Part shown: positions 37,107 to 43,832 of the stretch, one piece after another
Numbering within the stretch: the first letter of the stretch is position 1
Layout: each line of letters opens with the position of its first letter
Source of the DNA: Serpentinimonas maccroryi
GTDB taxonomy: Bacteria; Pseudomonadota; Gammaproteobacteria; Burkholderiales; Burkholderiaceae_C
Reading direction: 5' to 3'
DNA: 64,000 bases
Assembly: GCF_000828915.1 (NCBI RefSeq)
Contig: NZ_AP014569.1
Coordinates: 558,001 to 622,000, forward strand
Translations under genes and position numbers: made by a program
Notes under the pieces: generated by a model
Told to the model about the DNA's origin: nothing
Seen by the model: the letters and a program-made list of their open reading frames with translations, nothing else
Databases searched by the model: none

Positions 37107-37679
37107 ATGTCTATAGCTTCTGCCATCTTTTCCGACAGCCAGTCCAGAGTGTATCGGTGGCTCTTTGGGCAGCCTGAGCGTCAATATCACTTCAGCGAGC
37201 TTCGACGCCTGACGGGCTTGGGGAGCGCGTCGCTGCAGCGCGAGTTGAATCGTCTGGTGGATGCGGGCTTGGTGTGCTCCGAGAGCAAGGGCAACATGCG
37301 TTGCTTCAACGCCAACCCCACAAGCCCCGTGTATGCCGAACTGGTGGCGTTGACGCGCAAGACTTTGGGCGTAGTGCCGCAGTTGCAGGAGGCCTTGAGA
37401 CCCCTTGTGCCGAAGCTACACGCCGCTTGGGTCTATGGCTCGGTCGCACGGCACACGGATACGGCACAGAGTGATGTGGACTTGATGTTGGTGGGCGACG
37501 ATCTGCTGTTGAGCGAGGTGCTGGAGCTCTTGATCCCGGCAGAGGCCCGTCTGGGCCGTAAGATCAATCCCAATTGCTACACGCTTGATGAATTTAAAAG
37601 GCGCCAGCGCGAGCCGGATTCTTTTGTCAGTAGGGTGTTGGCACAGCCTGTGTTGACGCTGCTAGAAGGCCCACCATGA
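37107..37679 (+). CDS. HTH plus MNT-type nucleotidyltransferase (antitoxin)
   Basis: A 190-residue protein. Residues 12-70 form an ArsR-like winged helix (FSELRRLTGLGSASLQRELNRL). Residues 105-180 form a minimal nucleotidyltransferase with GS at 111-112 and Asp123/Asp125 in QSDVDLML. MNT enzymes AMPylate a tyrosine in partner HEPN toxins (type VII systems such as HepT/MntA). Here the HTH gives a DNA-binding role too. It overlaps the HEPN-like gene by four bases. Confidence 0.78.
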   Translation: MSIASAIFSDSQSRVYRWLFGQPERQYHFSELRRLTGLGSASLQRELNRLVDAGLVCSESKGNMRCFNANPTSPVYAELVALTRKTLGVVPQLQEALRPLVPKLHAAWVYGSVARHTDTAQSDVDLMLVGDDLLLSEVLELLIPAEARLGRKINPNCYTLDEFKRRQREPDSFVSRVLAQPVLTLLEGPP

Positions 37680-38098
37680 GCTCTCGTGAACTGGAAAATT
37701 TGGCGCGGATCGGTCAGTTAAAAGCCGAGCCGCGCAATGAAGCGGAATTTAAACGAATGCTTGAAATGGCGCGTACCCGCTTGGCCGACGCGCAGCTTGA
37801 TCGAGTTTCGCAAGAAGGGCGATTCACCAGCGCCTATAACGCCGCTCATGCGGCAGCCTTGGCTGCGCTGCGTTGGCATGGCTATCGCAGTGAGAACAGG
37901 TTCACGGTTTTTCAATGTCTGACGCACACTGTGGGTTGGTCGGCCCCACGCTGGAGGGTACTGGATGCCGCTCATCAAAAAAGAAATCTGGCTGAGTATG
38001 AAGGCTTTTTGGAGGTGGAGGAGTCCACGATCAAGGAGCTGTGCATTTTGGTAAGGGAGCTGCTTGATGCGGTGCAAAGCATGGCGCAGCAAAAGTGA
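37676..38098 (+). CDS. HEPN-like toxin partner of the MNT protein
   Basis: A 140-residue helical protein. FTSAYNAAHAAALAALRWHGYR matches the helix pair of HEPN proteins, and the end of helix 4 reads HQKRNLAEYEG. The usual RNase motif is R(N/D)xxxxH; here R103-N104 is present but a Tyr (108) stands at the end and no His follows, so the active site is variant or dead, or the Tyr is the AMPylation target. Start overlaps the MNT gene, stop overlaps the wbpM GTG by four bases, so this pair is translated into wbpM. Confidence 0.7.
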   Translation: MSSRELENLARIGQLKAEPRNEAEFKRMLEMARTRLADAQLDRVSQEGRFTSAYNAAHAAALAALRWHGYRSENRFTVFQCLTHTVGWSAPRWRVLDAAHQKRNLAEYEGFLEVEESTIKELCILVRELLDAVQSMAQQK

Positions 38099-40173
38099 TA
38101 CAAGACGAAAAAGGCAATGCATTGAGCTCACACCTGGTGCGTACAGCGCAAACCGTATTGGCGCTGCCGCGCCCGCTCAAGCGCACGCTGGCGCTGGTGG
38201 TGGATGGGGCGTTGTGCGTGCTCACGGTGTGGCTGGCGTTTTATTTGCGGCTCGACCTTTGGTTGCCGTGGCAGGGTACGGCTGACAATTTGTACCGCCC
38301 CTATTTGGCGGCGCTGGCGGCGCTGGCCATTGCGCTCCCGTTGTTTGTGGTCAATGGCTTTTACCGCGTCATTTTCCGCTACACCGATTGGGCGGCAGCG
38401 CAGACGCTGTTGCGCGTGTTTGCGCTTTATGCCGTGTTGTACGCCGGCGTGGTGACGGTGCTGGGGCTGCCCGGGGTGCCGCGCAGTGTGGGCATCATCC
38501 AGCCCTTGCTGCTGGGGGTGGCGGTGGGGGCTACGCGGGTGTTGGCGCGCTATTGGCTGGGCGGCCTGTACCAAGATATGTCGGCGCGCAGCAGTTTGCC
38601 CAAGGCGCTGATCTACGGTGCTGGGCAAACCGGGCGCGAACTGGCCCGGGTGCTGGCGCACAGCCAAGAGCTGAAATTGGCCGGCTACATCGACGACGAC
38701 GAGCGCTTGCATGGCCAGGTGCTAGGCGGCTTGCCGATTGTGTCGCCGGCCGATGTGCCCGCACTGGTCAACAAAGCCGGGGTGCGCACGGTGCTGCTGG
38801 CCATGCCCAAGCTGGAGCGCGCGCGCCGCAACCAGATCCTCGAGACCCTGCGCCCGCTGCGGGTGGCGCTGCGCACGCTGCCGCGCTGGAGCGACGCAGC
38901 GCACGGCCGCATCAGCAGCGCCGATCTGCACGAACTGGATGTGGACGACCTGCTGGGGCGCGAGCCGGTGGCGCCCAACCACATTTTGCTGGCCAAAAAC
39001 ATCGTCGGCAAGGTGGTGCTGGTGACCGGTGCCGGGGGCTCGATCGGGAGCGAGATCTGCCGCCAGATCGTGCGCCAGCGCCCGGCGGTGCTGCTGCTGC
39101 TCGAAAACAACGAGTACGCGCTCTATGCGCTGGAGCGCGAGCTCCATGCCTTGTGCGCCGATGGAGCTGATGACGCCGAAGCAGGCGAGGGCGGCGCAGG
39201 CGGCGCCGATGGCTTATCCACAAGCCCAACCAACCCAGACGACTCATTCTGTGGCGGCGTGCGCCGGGTGCCGCTGCTGGCCAATGTGCAAGACGCGGCG
39301 CGGCTCGACGAGATCATGCGCACTTGGCGCCCCGACACGGTCTATCACGCCGCGGCCTACAAGCATGTGCCGCTGGTGGAGCACAACCCGGCCGAGGGCA
39401 TACGCAACAACGTCTGGGGCACGCTGCGCGCGGCGCAGGCGGCGGCGGCCAATGGGGTGAGCGATTTTGTGCTGGTGAGCACCGACAAAGCCGTGCGCCC
39501 GACCAACGTCATGGGCGCCAGCAAGCGCTTGGCCGAGCTCGCCTTGCAGGCGCTGGCCGCCGAACCGGCGCTGCGTGGCCGCACCCGCATGTGCATGGTG
39601 CGCTTTGGCAATGTGTTGGGTTCGTCGGGTTCGGTGGTGCCGCTGTTTCGGCAGCAGATCCGCGACGGCGGCCCGATCACGCTCACGCACCCCGAGGTGA
39701 CGCGTTTTTTTATGACCATACCCGAGGCGGCGCAGCTGGTGATCCAAGCCGGCGCCATGGCCAAGGGCGGCGACGTGTTCGTGCTCGACATGGGCCAGCC
39801 GGTGCGCATTTACGACCTCGCGCAGCGCATGGTCGAGCTCTCGGGCCTGACGCTGCGCGACGCCGCACACCCGCAGGGCGACATAGGCATCGAGATCAGC
39901 GGCTTGCGCCCGGGCGAAAAGCTGTACGAAGAGCTGCTCATCGGCAACGACCCCCAGCCCACGGTGCACCCACGCATCATGAAAGCGCACGAAGCCAGCT
40001 GGCCCTGGCCGCAGCTGCAGCCCAAGCTGGCCACGCTCGAACTGGCGCTGCAAGTCAACGACGTGGCGCTGCTGCGCCTGCTGCTGCAAGAGCTGGTCGA
40101 AGGCTACACCCCCGACGGCGAGATCGTCGATTGGGTGCACCTAGAGCAGGCGGTGGGGCAGGGCCGACTGTGA
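38095..40173 (+). CDS. wbpM: UDP-GlcNAc C4/C6 dehydratase, WbpM-like
   Basis: A 692-residue inner-membrane protein. Four N-terminal membrane helices (about 20-145) are followed by a Rossmann-like domain (KALIYGAGQTGRELARVL) and the catalytic SDR domain with VTGAGGSIGSEI, YHAAAYKHVPLVE and STDKAVRPTNVMGASKR. It makes UDP-4-keto-6-deoxy-GlcNAc for QuiNAc or FucNAc. An extra Gly/Ala/Asp-rich stretch (about 355-385) interrupts the domain between CADG and RRVPLL. The last 35 codons recur three more times downstream. GTG start overlapping the HEPN gene. Confidence 0.92.
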   Translation: MIQDEKGNALSSHLVRTAQTVLALPRPLKRTLALVVDGALCVLTVWLAFYLRLDLWLPWQGTADNLYRPYLAALAALAIALPLFVVNGFYRVIFRYTDWAAAQTLLRVFALYAVLYAGVVTVLGLPGVPRSVGIIQPLLLGVAVGATRVLARYWLGGLYQDMSARSSLPKALIYGAGQTGRELARVLAHSQELKLAGYIDDDERLHGQVLGGLPIVSPADVPALVNKAGVRTVLLAMPKLERARRNQILETLRPLRVALRTLPRWSDAAHGRISSADLHELDVDDLLGREPVAPNHILLAKNIVGKVVLVTGAGGSIGSEICRQIVRQRPAVLLLLENNEYALYALERELHALCADGADDAEAGEGGAGGADGLSTSPTNPDDSFCGGVRRVPLLANVQDAARLDEIMRTWRPDTVYHAAAYKHVPLVEHNPAEGIRNNVWGTLRAAQAAAANGVSDFVLVSTDKAVRPTNVMGASKRLAELALQALAAEPALRGRTRMCMVRFGNVLGSSGSVVPLFRQQIRDGGPITLTHPEVTRFFMTIPEAAQLVIQAGAMAKGGDVFVLDMGQPVRIYDLAQRMVELSGLTLRDAAHPQGDIGIEISGLRPGEKLYEELLIGNDPQPTVHPRIMKAHEASWPWPQLQPKLATLELALQVNDVALLRLLLQELVEGYTPDGEIVDWVHLEQAVGQGRL
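40059..40163 (+). repeat. wbpM 3'-end repeat, copy A (within wbpM)
   Basis: Reference copy of the dispersed repeat, coding LLRLLLQELVEGYTP, DGEIVDWVHLEQAVGQG. Copies B (41102), C (42159) and D (42835) lie downstream in the same orientation. Confidence 0.85.
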
Positions 40174-40282
40174 GCTGCCCGCAGGGCGCTGCAAGCAAAA
40201 AAACGCCAGTGCTTGGACTTCGGCGCTGTCGCCCACGGTCACGTTGTAGACTTGGTTTTTGGCCGCTAACAAAGGAATCCCC

Positions 40283-40525
40283 ATGACCACCGTTCAAGTT
40301 GAATTGCCCGATGTGCTGGCACAAAGCGCACAAGCCGCTGGCCTGCTCACACCGCAAGCGCTGGAGGCCATGCTACGCGAGCAGCTCAAGCGCCAGGCAG
40401 GCGAATCCTTGCGCGCCCTATGGGCCAGCGCACCGCCCGAGGAATTGACGCCCGAGATCGAGCAGATGATTGATGAACAGGTGCAGGCAGTGCGTGCCCA
40501 GCGCAGCAAGCAGGAGGCCCATTGA
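40283..40525 (+). CDS. Antitoxin of a PIN-type toxin pair
   Basis: An 80-residue acidic, helical protein (TVQVELPDVLAQSAQAAGLLT, then MLREQLKRQAGESLRALW and EEIEQM-like helices). It lies just upstream of, and overlaps, a PIN toxin gene, the regular place for the antitoxin of COG1569-type modules. ATG 40283 has AAAGGAA upstream. The 109 bases between wbpM and this gene contain nothing recognisable. Confidence 0.68.
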   Translation: MTTVQVELPDVLAQSAQAAGLLTPQALEAMLREQLKRQAGESLRALWASAPPEELTPEIEQMIDEQVQAVRAQRSKQEAH

Positions 40526-40974
40526 GCGGTAGCAGCCTCAGAGGCATCCGGCTGCGCCTGGTGCTCGATACCAATGTGGTGGTGTCTGGTTTGTTGTGGG
40601 GCGGCCATGCGCGCCGCTTGCTGGAGCTGGCGCTAACTGACACCATTGCGCTGTACAGCAGCCCGGTGCTGGTCGATGAGTTGAGTCAGACCCTGCACTA
40701 TGCCAAGCTGACCAAGCGCATCACAGCGCTGCAAACCACGGCGCAGGCACTGGTGGCGCACTACAGCGCCATGGTCACGCTGGTGGTGCCCCAGCAGGTG
40801 CCAAGAGTGATTGCCAAGGATGCCGATGATGATCAGGTTTTGGCGTGTGCAGTGGAAGCACGCGCCCATTTGATTGCCTCTGGCGATCAGCATTTGCACA
40901 GCCTGGGCGGCAACTACCTGGGCGTGCGCATCGTGACACCTGCCGAGGCGGCGGGGTTGCTGGAAACGCCGTAG
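40522..40974 (+). CDS. PIN-domain toxin (COG1569 type)
   Basis: A 150-residue predicted metal-dependent RNase. The PIN acidic residues are present: LVLDTNVVVSGLL near the N-terminus, SSPVLVDELSQTL, KDADDDQVLACAVEA and LIASGDQHLHSL. This arrangement is the COG1569 'PIN family toxin' type. TTG start overlapping the antitoxin stop by four bases. The pair seems intact. Confidence 0.82.
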   Translation: MSGSSLRGIRLRLVLDTNVVVSGLLWGGHARRLLELALTDTIALYSSPVLVDELSQTLHYAKLTKRITALQTTAQALVAHYSAMVTLVVPQQVPRVIAKDADDDQVLACAVEARAHLIASGDQHLHSLGGNYLGVRIVTPAEAAGLLETP

Positions 40975-41101
40975 CTACGGTTTTTCAGGTCTTACGTCAA
41001 CAACTCTTCAAAGCGCTTTTGCAACAGTGTTTTGCGTTGCCCCGTTGGCAGCGGCGCCAGCCCTTAGCGGGCTGCAAACAGGGTGACAGCGTTGAGCTGC
41101 G

Positions 41102-41206
41102 CGACGCCGCGCTGCTGCGCTTGCTGCTGCAAGAGCTGGTCGAAGGCTACACCCCCGAGGGCGAGATCGTGGATTGGGTGCACCTAGAGCAGGCGGTGGG
41201 GCAGGG
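41102..41206 (+). repeat. wbpM 3'-end repeat, copy B
   Basis: Identical to copy A at 100 of 105 positions by hand count, without gaps. It still reads LLRLLLQELVEGYTPEGEI with a single Asp-to-Glu change and ends in a stop at 41217-41219, just before wzz. Nothing similar to the rest of wbpM lies before it. Confidence 0.85.
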
Positions 41207-41228
41207 GGTGGTGCGGTAGAATCAAACA

Positions 41229-42119
41229 ATGAATTCAAACGACGACGAAATCAGCCTGCTTGACTTGTGGGATACCTTGATCGGGGCGTGGAAGACGCTG
41301 CTCGCTTTCTTGGCAGTTGGTATTGCCTTGGGCGTGGGCATTGGCATGCTCAGTCCGTCTGTTTATCAGGCCACGGCACTGATTCAGGTTGGGCAGGTTG
41401 GGCAGGTTGGGCAGGTAAATGTGACGCGCCAGCCGGTCGAGTCGCCGTTGCTTGCGGTTGAGCGTCTGCGGTCTTTGACTTTTCAGCAGCGTATTGCTGA
41501 AGCAACCACAGACCAAGATTGGATCAATGCAATCCGCTCTGGCGCTGATGCCGGTCGAATTCAAGCGCAACTGGTTCGAGCAACCCAAGCCGATGCATCG
41601 CCGTTGATCGAGCTCAAAGTGCGCGCTCCGAGCCGCGAGCAGGCAAAAATGCAAACCGAAGCAACTTTGGCCGAACTGGTGCGCATACACAATGAATTTG
41701 CCCAACCCAGAATTGACAACCTGCGCAGCGAACTGGCTTCAAACCGGGAGCAGTTGGAGGCGAGTCAAATGCGCCTGAATAAGTTGTCGCAACTGGCCGT
41801 TGTCGATCGGGTTCCAGATTCCAGGTTCAATCAGATCATGCTTGCCAACATGATGCTGACGCAAATGCAAGCCGAGGTTTTTGCTGTGCGCAGTACGATT
41901 TCTATGTACGAGACCGCATTGCAGAGCCCCTTGACGCAGCCCACGCGCACGATCGAGCCGGTTTTTGCCCCTGCTCACCCGGTCTCACCCGCGCGCTTGA
42001 TGATGCTCGTGGTGGCGGCCATGGCCGCAGCCATGCTGGGCGTGCTTTGGGTTTTGGTGCGCAGCGCTTGGCTGAACGCGCGCCGGGCCAAACAGCATCC
42101 AGAACAGTCGATGGGGTAG
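41229..42119 (+). CDS. wzz: Wzz-type chain-length determinant
   Basis: A 296-residue polysaccharide co-polymerase. It has an N-terminal membrane segment (about 22-41, LLAFLAVGIALGVGIGML), a periplasmic part rich in coiled-coil helices (about 120-225) and a C-terminal segment (about 255-278, LMMLVVAAMAAAMLGVLWVLV) after the Pro-containing HPVSPARL. It sets the number of repeat units added by Wzy. A 9-bp tandem repeat codes VGQVGQVGQ after the first strand. No tyrosine kinase domain is fused, as expected for O-antigen Wzz. Confidence 0.85.
   Translation: MNSNDDEISLLDLWDTLIGAWKTLLAFLAVGIALGVGIGMLSPSVYQATALIQVGQVGQVGQVNVTRQPVESPLLAVERLRSLTFQQRIAEATTDQDWINAIRSGADAGRIQAQLVRATQADASPLIELKVRAPSREQAKMQTEATLAELVRIHNEFAQPRIDNLRSELASNREQLEASQMRLNKLSQLAVVDRVPDSRFNQIMLANMMLTQMQAEVFAVRSTISMYETALQSPLTQPTRTIEPVFAPAHPVSPARLMMLVVAAMAAAMLGVLWVLVRSAWLNARRAKQHPEQSMG
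41386..41412 (+). repeat. In-frame 9-bp tandem repeat in wzz
   Basis: Three exact copies of CAGGTTGGG, then CAGGTAAAT. Each unit adds Val-Gly-Gln at about residues 53-62, near the periplasmic base of Wzz. Copy-number change would keep the frame. Confidence 0.85.
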
Positions 42120-42158
42120 GTTGGGGAGCACTGCGACAAGGCGGTGCACCCAAGCAAC

Positions 42159-42201
42159 CTGCAAGAGCAGGTCGAAGGCACCACCCCCGAGGGCGAAAAC
42201 G
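42159..42201 (+). repeat. wbpM 3'-end repeat, copy C (short, decayed)
   Basis: 37 of 43 bases match copy A (CTGCAAGAGC, then GGTCGAAGGC and CACCCCCGA). It follows the wzz stop by about 40 bases and precedes hipB. Similarity fades on both sides. Confidence 0.6.
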
Positions 42202-42274
42202 CTTTGACTGCAGGGCTGCTATTGGCTGCAATTCTTCCTGTAATGGCTGGATATCCAAGCCTTCAGGTATAAAA

Positions 42275-42598
42275 ATGGTCGATTTCGCGCTTGCACTGCC
42301 CGAGGAAGTCTGCTTGGAGCTGGGTCAGCGCGCCCGGGCTCGGCGGCTGGCGCTCAACCTCTCGGTTGACGAGTTGGCGCAGCGCGTCGGCATCTCCAAC
42401 AAGACGCTCGGAAACTTCGAGCGCACGGGCCGCTGCACGCTCGAGACTTTTGCGCGCATTCTGGAGGCGCTCAACGCCCTCCATGACCTATCCCCCGTGC
42501 TGGTCTTGCAATCGAAGTCGATTGAGGACATGCGCCTGAAAGCAGCAGTCGCCACCCGTCAGCGCGCCTACACCAAGGCGCGAAAGCGCTCGATGTGA
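42275..42598 (+). CDS. hipB: HipB-like XRE antitoxin
   Basis: A 107-residue protein with an XRE helix-turn-helix (NLSVDELAQRVGISNKTLGN, about 27-46) and the C-terminal arm ARILEALNALHDLSPVLV..., typical of the antitoxin/repressor of HipBA modules. Its HipA kinase partner downstream is a wreck (42604-42816). ATG 42275; a longer open frame upstream overlaps wzz and is not supported. Confidence 0.75.
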   Translation: MVDFALALPEEVCLELGQRARARRLALNLSVDELAQRVGISNKTLGNFERTGRCTLETFARILEALNALHDLSPVLVLQSKSIEDMRLKAAVATRQRAYTKARKRSM

Positions 42599-42603
42599 TA
42601 GGC

Positions 42604-42816
42604 TGATTCACTGGCGTATGACCACGCCAAGAACCTGTCGTTCGTGATGGAAGCCGACGGCAGCTGGCAGCTGGCAGCTGGCGCCGCCGTATGACCTGAC
42701 TTACTGCCCGGGATAGCAAGGCACTGGATTTGGCCGAAGGTCTCGCGCTGCGCAAAACCACCGTGACCCAAGTGCTTCAGGCCATGCAAAGCAATTTTGC
42801 ACGACTCGCCGGCTAG
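42604..42816 (+). pseudogene. HipA kinase remnant, C-terminal pieces with frameshift
   Basis: After the hipB stop only the end of hipA can be read: DSLAYDHAKNLSFVMEADG matches the catalytic DDHxKN loop, then a 7-bp unit GGCAGCT is present three times (42659-42679). With two units the frame would continue SWQLAPPYDLTYCPG as in HipA; the third shifts it to a stop. A further piece reads ALDLAEGLALRKTTVTQV and ends in TAG at 42814. The N-terminal two thirds are deleted. Confidence 0.7.
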
Positions 42817-42834
42817 ACAATCACGCCACCGATC

Positions 42835-42906
42835 CTGCAGCAAGAGCTGGTCGAAAGCACCACACCCCCAAGGGCGAGATCGTCGATTGGGTGCACCTAG
42901 AGCAGG
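42835..42906 (+). repeat. wbpM 3'-end repeat, copy D
   Basis: Matches copy A over 70 bases with about five substitutions and two extra bases that break the frame (reading GEIVDWVHLEQG survives in part). It ends directly against the stop of the convergent DUF3299 gene (42911), marking the outer border of the polysaccharide locus. Confidence 0.8.
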
Positions 42907-42910
42907 GCGC

Positions 42911-43522
42911 TCAATCGACCTCGATAGCCTGAGTGATGCGATAAAAAAAGCCCAGCGAGTCGTTGTGCAGCACGTGAAAGCGGCCTTCGACGACGACGGC
43001 ACCCATGCTGTAGCGAATAGGGCGCCGGGCACGCACTTGCACCAGGCTTTCGGGGCCGCCGGGGGTGCAAAAGGGGCAGGTGAGCGGCACCGAGCTGAGC
43101 AAAAAATGCACTTGGCGCGTGCCGGGGTCGAGCGGCGTCATGAAGCCCTGCAGGCGCACGGTGCGCTGATCCAGCGCCAATATGGCGGCGGAATACACCT
43201 GCACCACGCGCTGGCGTTCGGTGCGGGTGGTGAAATCGGCCAGGGTGGACCACGGCACCACGTCGCTGCGCTGGGGCAGTGGGGCAAAGGCGCTTAGGGG
43301 ACTGTGGTAGCCCATGCCGGTGCCGCCGGCCAGTGGGTTGGGGTGGCCAGCGGCGCCAGGAATCCCAGCCGCGTCGGGAGCCGCGGGCGCATTGGGGGCG
43401 CCAGCAGCGCCAGCCGCCGGCGCATTCTGCCCAAACACGGGTGCGGCGATGGCGGTGGCGCCCAGGGCTGCGATGCGGCGCAACCAAGAGCGCCGCAGCC
43501 AAAGCCCTTTGTCAGTGGACAT
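42911..43522 (-). CDS. DUF3299 periplasmic protein
   Basis: A 203-residue exported protein. It has an Arg-rich N-terminus and hydrophobic signal (RRIAALGATAIAAPVFG), an Ala/Pro/Gly-rich linker (about 32-70), then the DUF3299 domain: LQGFMTPLDPGTRQVHFLLS, VPLTCPFCTPG with a CxxC pair, and VVVEGRFHVLHND. It is last gene of a zur-led operon. Homologues occur in the zinc-responsive PA4063-PA4066 operon of Pseudomonas aeruginosa next to a MacB-like transporter; the exact role is unknown. Confidence 0.8.
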   Translation of the reverse strand: MSTDKGLWLRRSWLRRIAALGATAIAAPVFGQNAPAAGAAGAPNAPAAPDAAGIPGAAGHPNPLAGGTGMGYHSPLSAFAPLPQRSDVVPWSTLADFTTRTERQRVVQVYSAAILALDQRTVRLQGFMTPLDPGTRQVHFLLSSVPLTCPFCTPGGPESLVQVRARRPIRYSMGAVVVEGRFHVLHNDSLGFFYRITQAIEVD

Positions 43523-43826
43523 GGCGCATGCCGCAGTAGTTGCCCAAGGCGATGCCGGTGCAGGCGGCGCGCAGGGCCTGGTGGCAGACGCGTTCGCCGC
43601 GCCCGGCTTGCAGGCATTCAGCGGCCGCCTGGTGCGCCGCGGCCATCGCCTGGTGGCGTTGGATGTCTTGCTGAATCTGCGCCGGGGTGTGCTGCTGGCC
43701 GTGGGTGTGGCCGTGCGGGGCAGCAGGCGTGGTCGGCGTGGTTGGGCTGGCCCAGACGGGCAGGGCCAAGGCGGCGCTGGCGAGCAGGGCCAGCAGGGTG
43801 CGGTGGGTGGTTTTCATCGGGTTCAT
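43512..43826 (-). CDS. Small periplasmic His- and Cys-containing protein
   Basis: A 104-residue protein with a signal peptide (MKTTHRTLLALLASAALALP, cleaved after VWA), a His-rich stretch (PHGHTHGQQH) and a C-terminal domain with four Cys (AECLQ, RVCHQ, AACTG, NYCGM). The His and Cys content and its place in a zur operon suggest zinc binding. It overlaps the DUF3299 start by 11 bases. ATG 43826 has GGAG upstream; ATG 43817 is the alternative. Confidence 0.65.
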   Translation of the reverse strand: MNPMKTTHRTLLALLASAALALPVWASPTTPTTPAAPHGHTHGQQHTPAQIQQDIQRHQAMAAAHQAAAECLQAGRGERVCHQALRAACTGIALGNYCGMRHVH

Positions 43827-43832
43827 GGGGTT

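Noticed and set aside
42047-42274. Upstream extension of the hipB frame to 42047
   Set aside because: It overlaps the wzz end and repeat C and gives an Arg/Ala-rich sequence; the HTH protein starts well at 42275.
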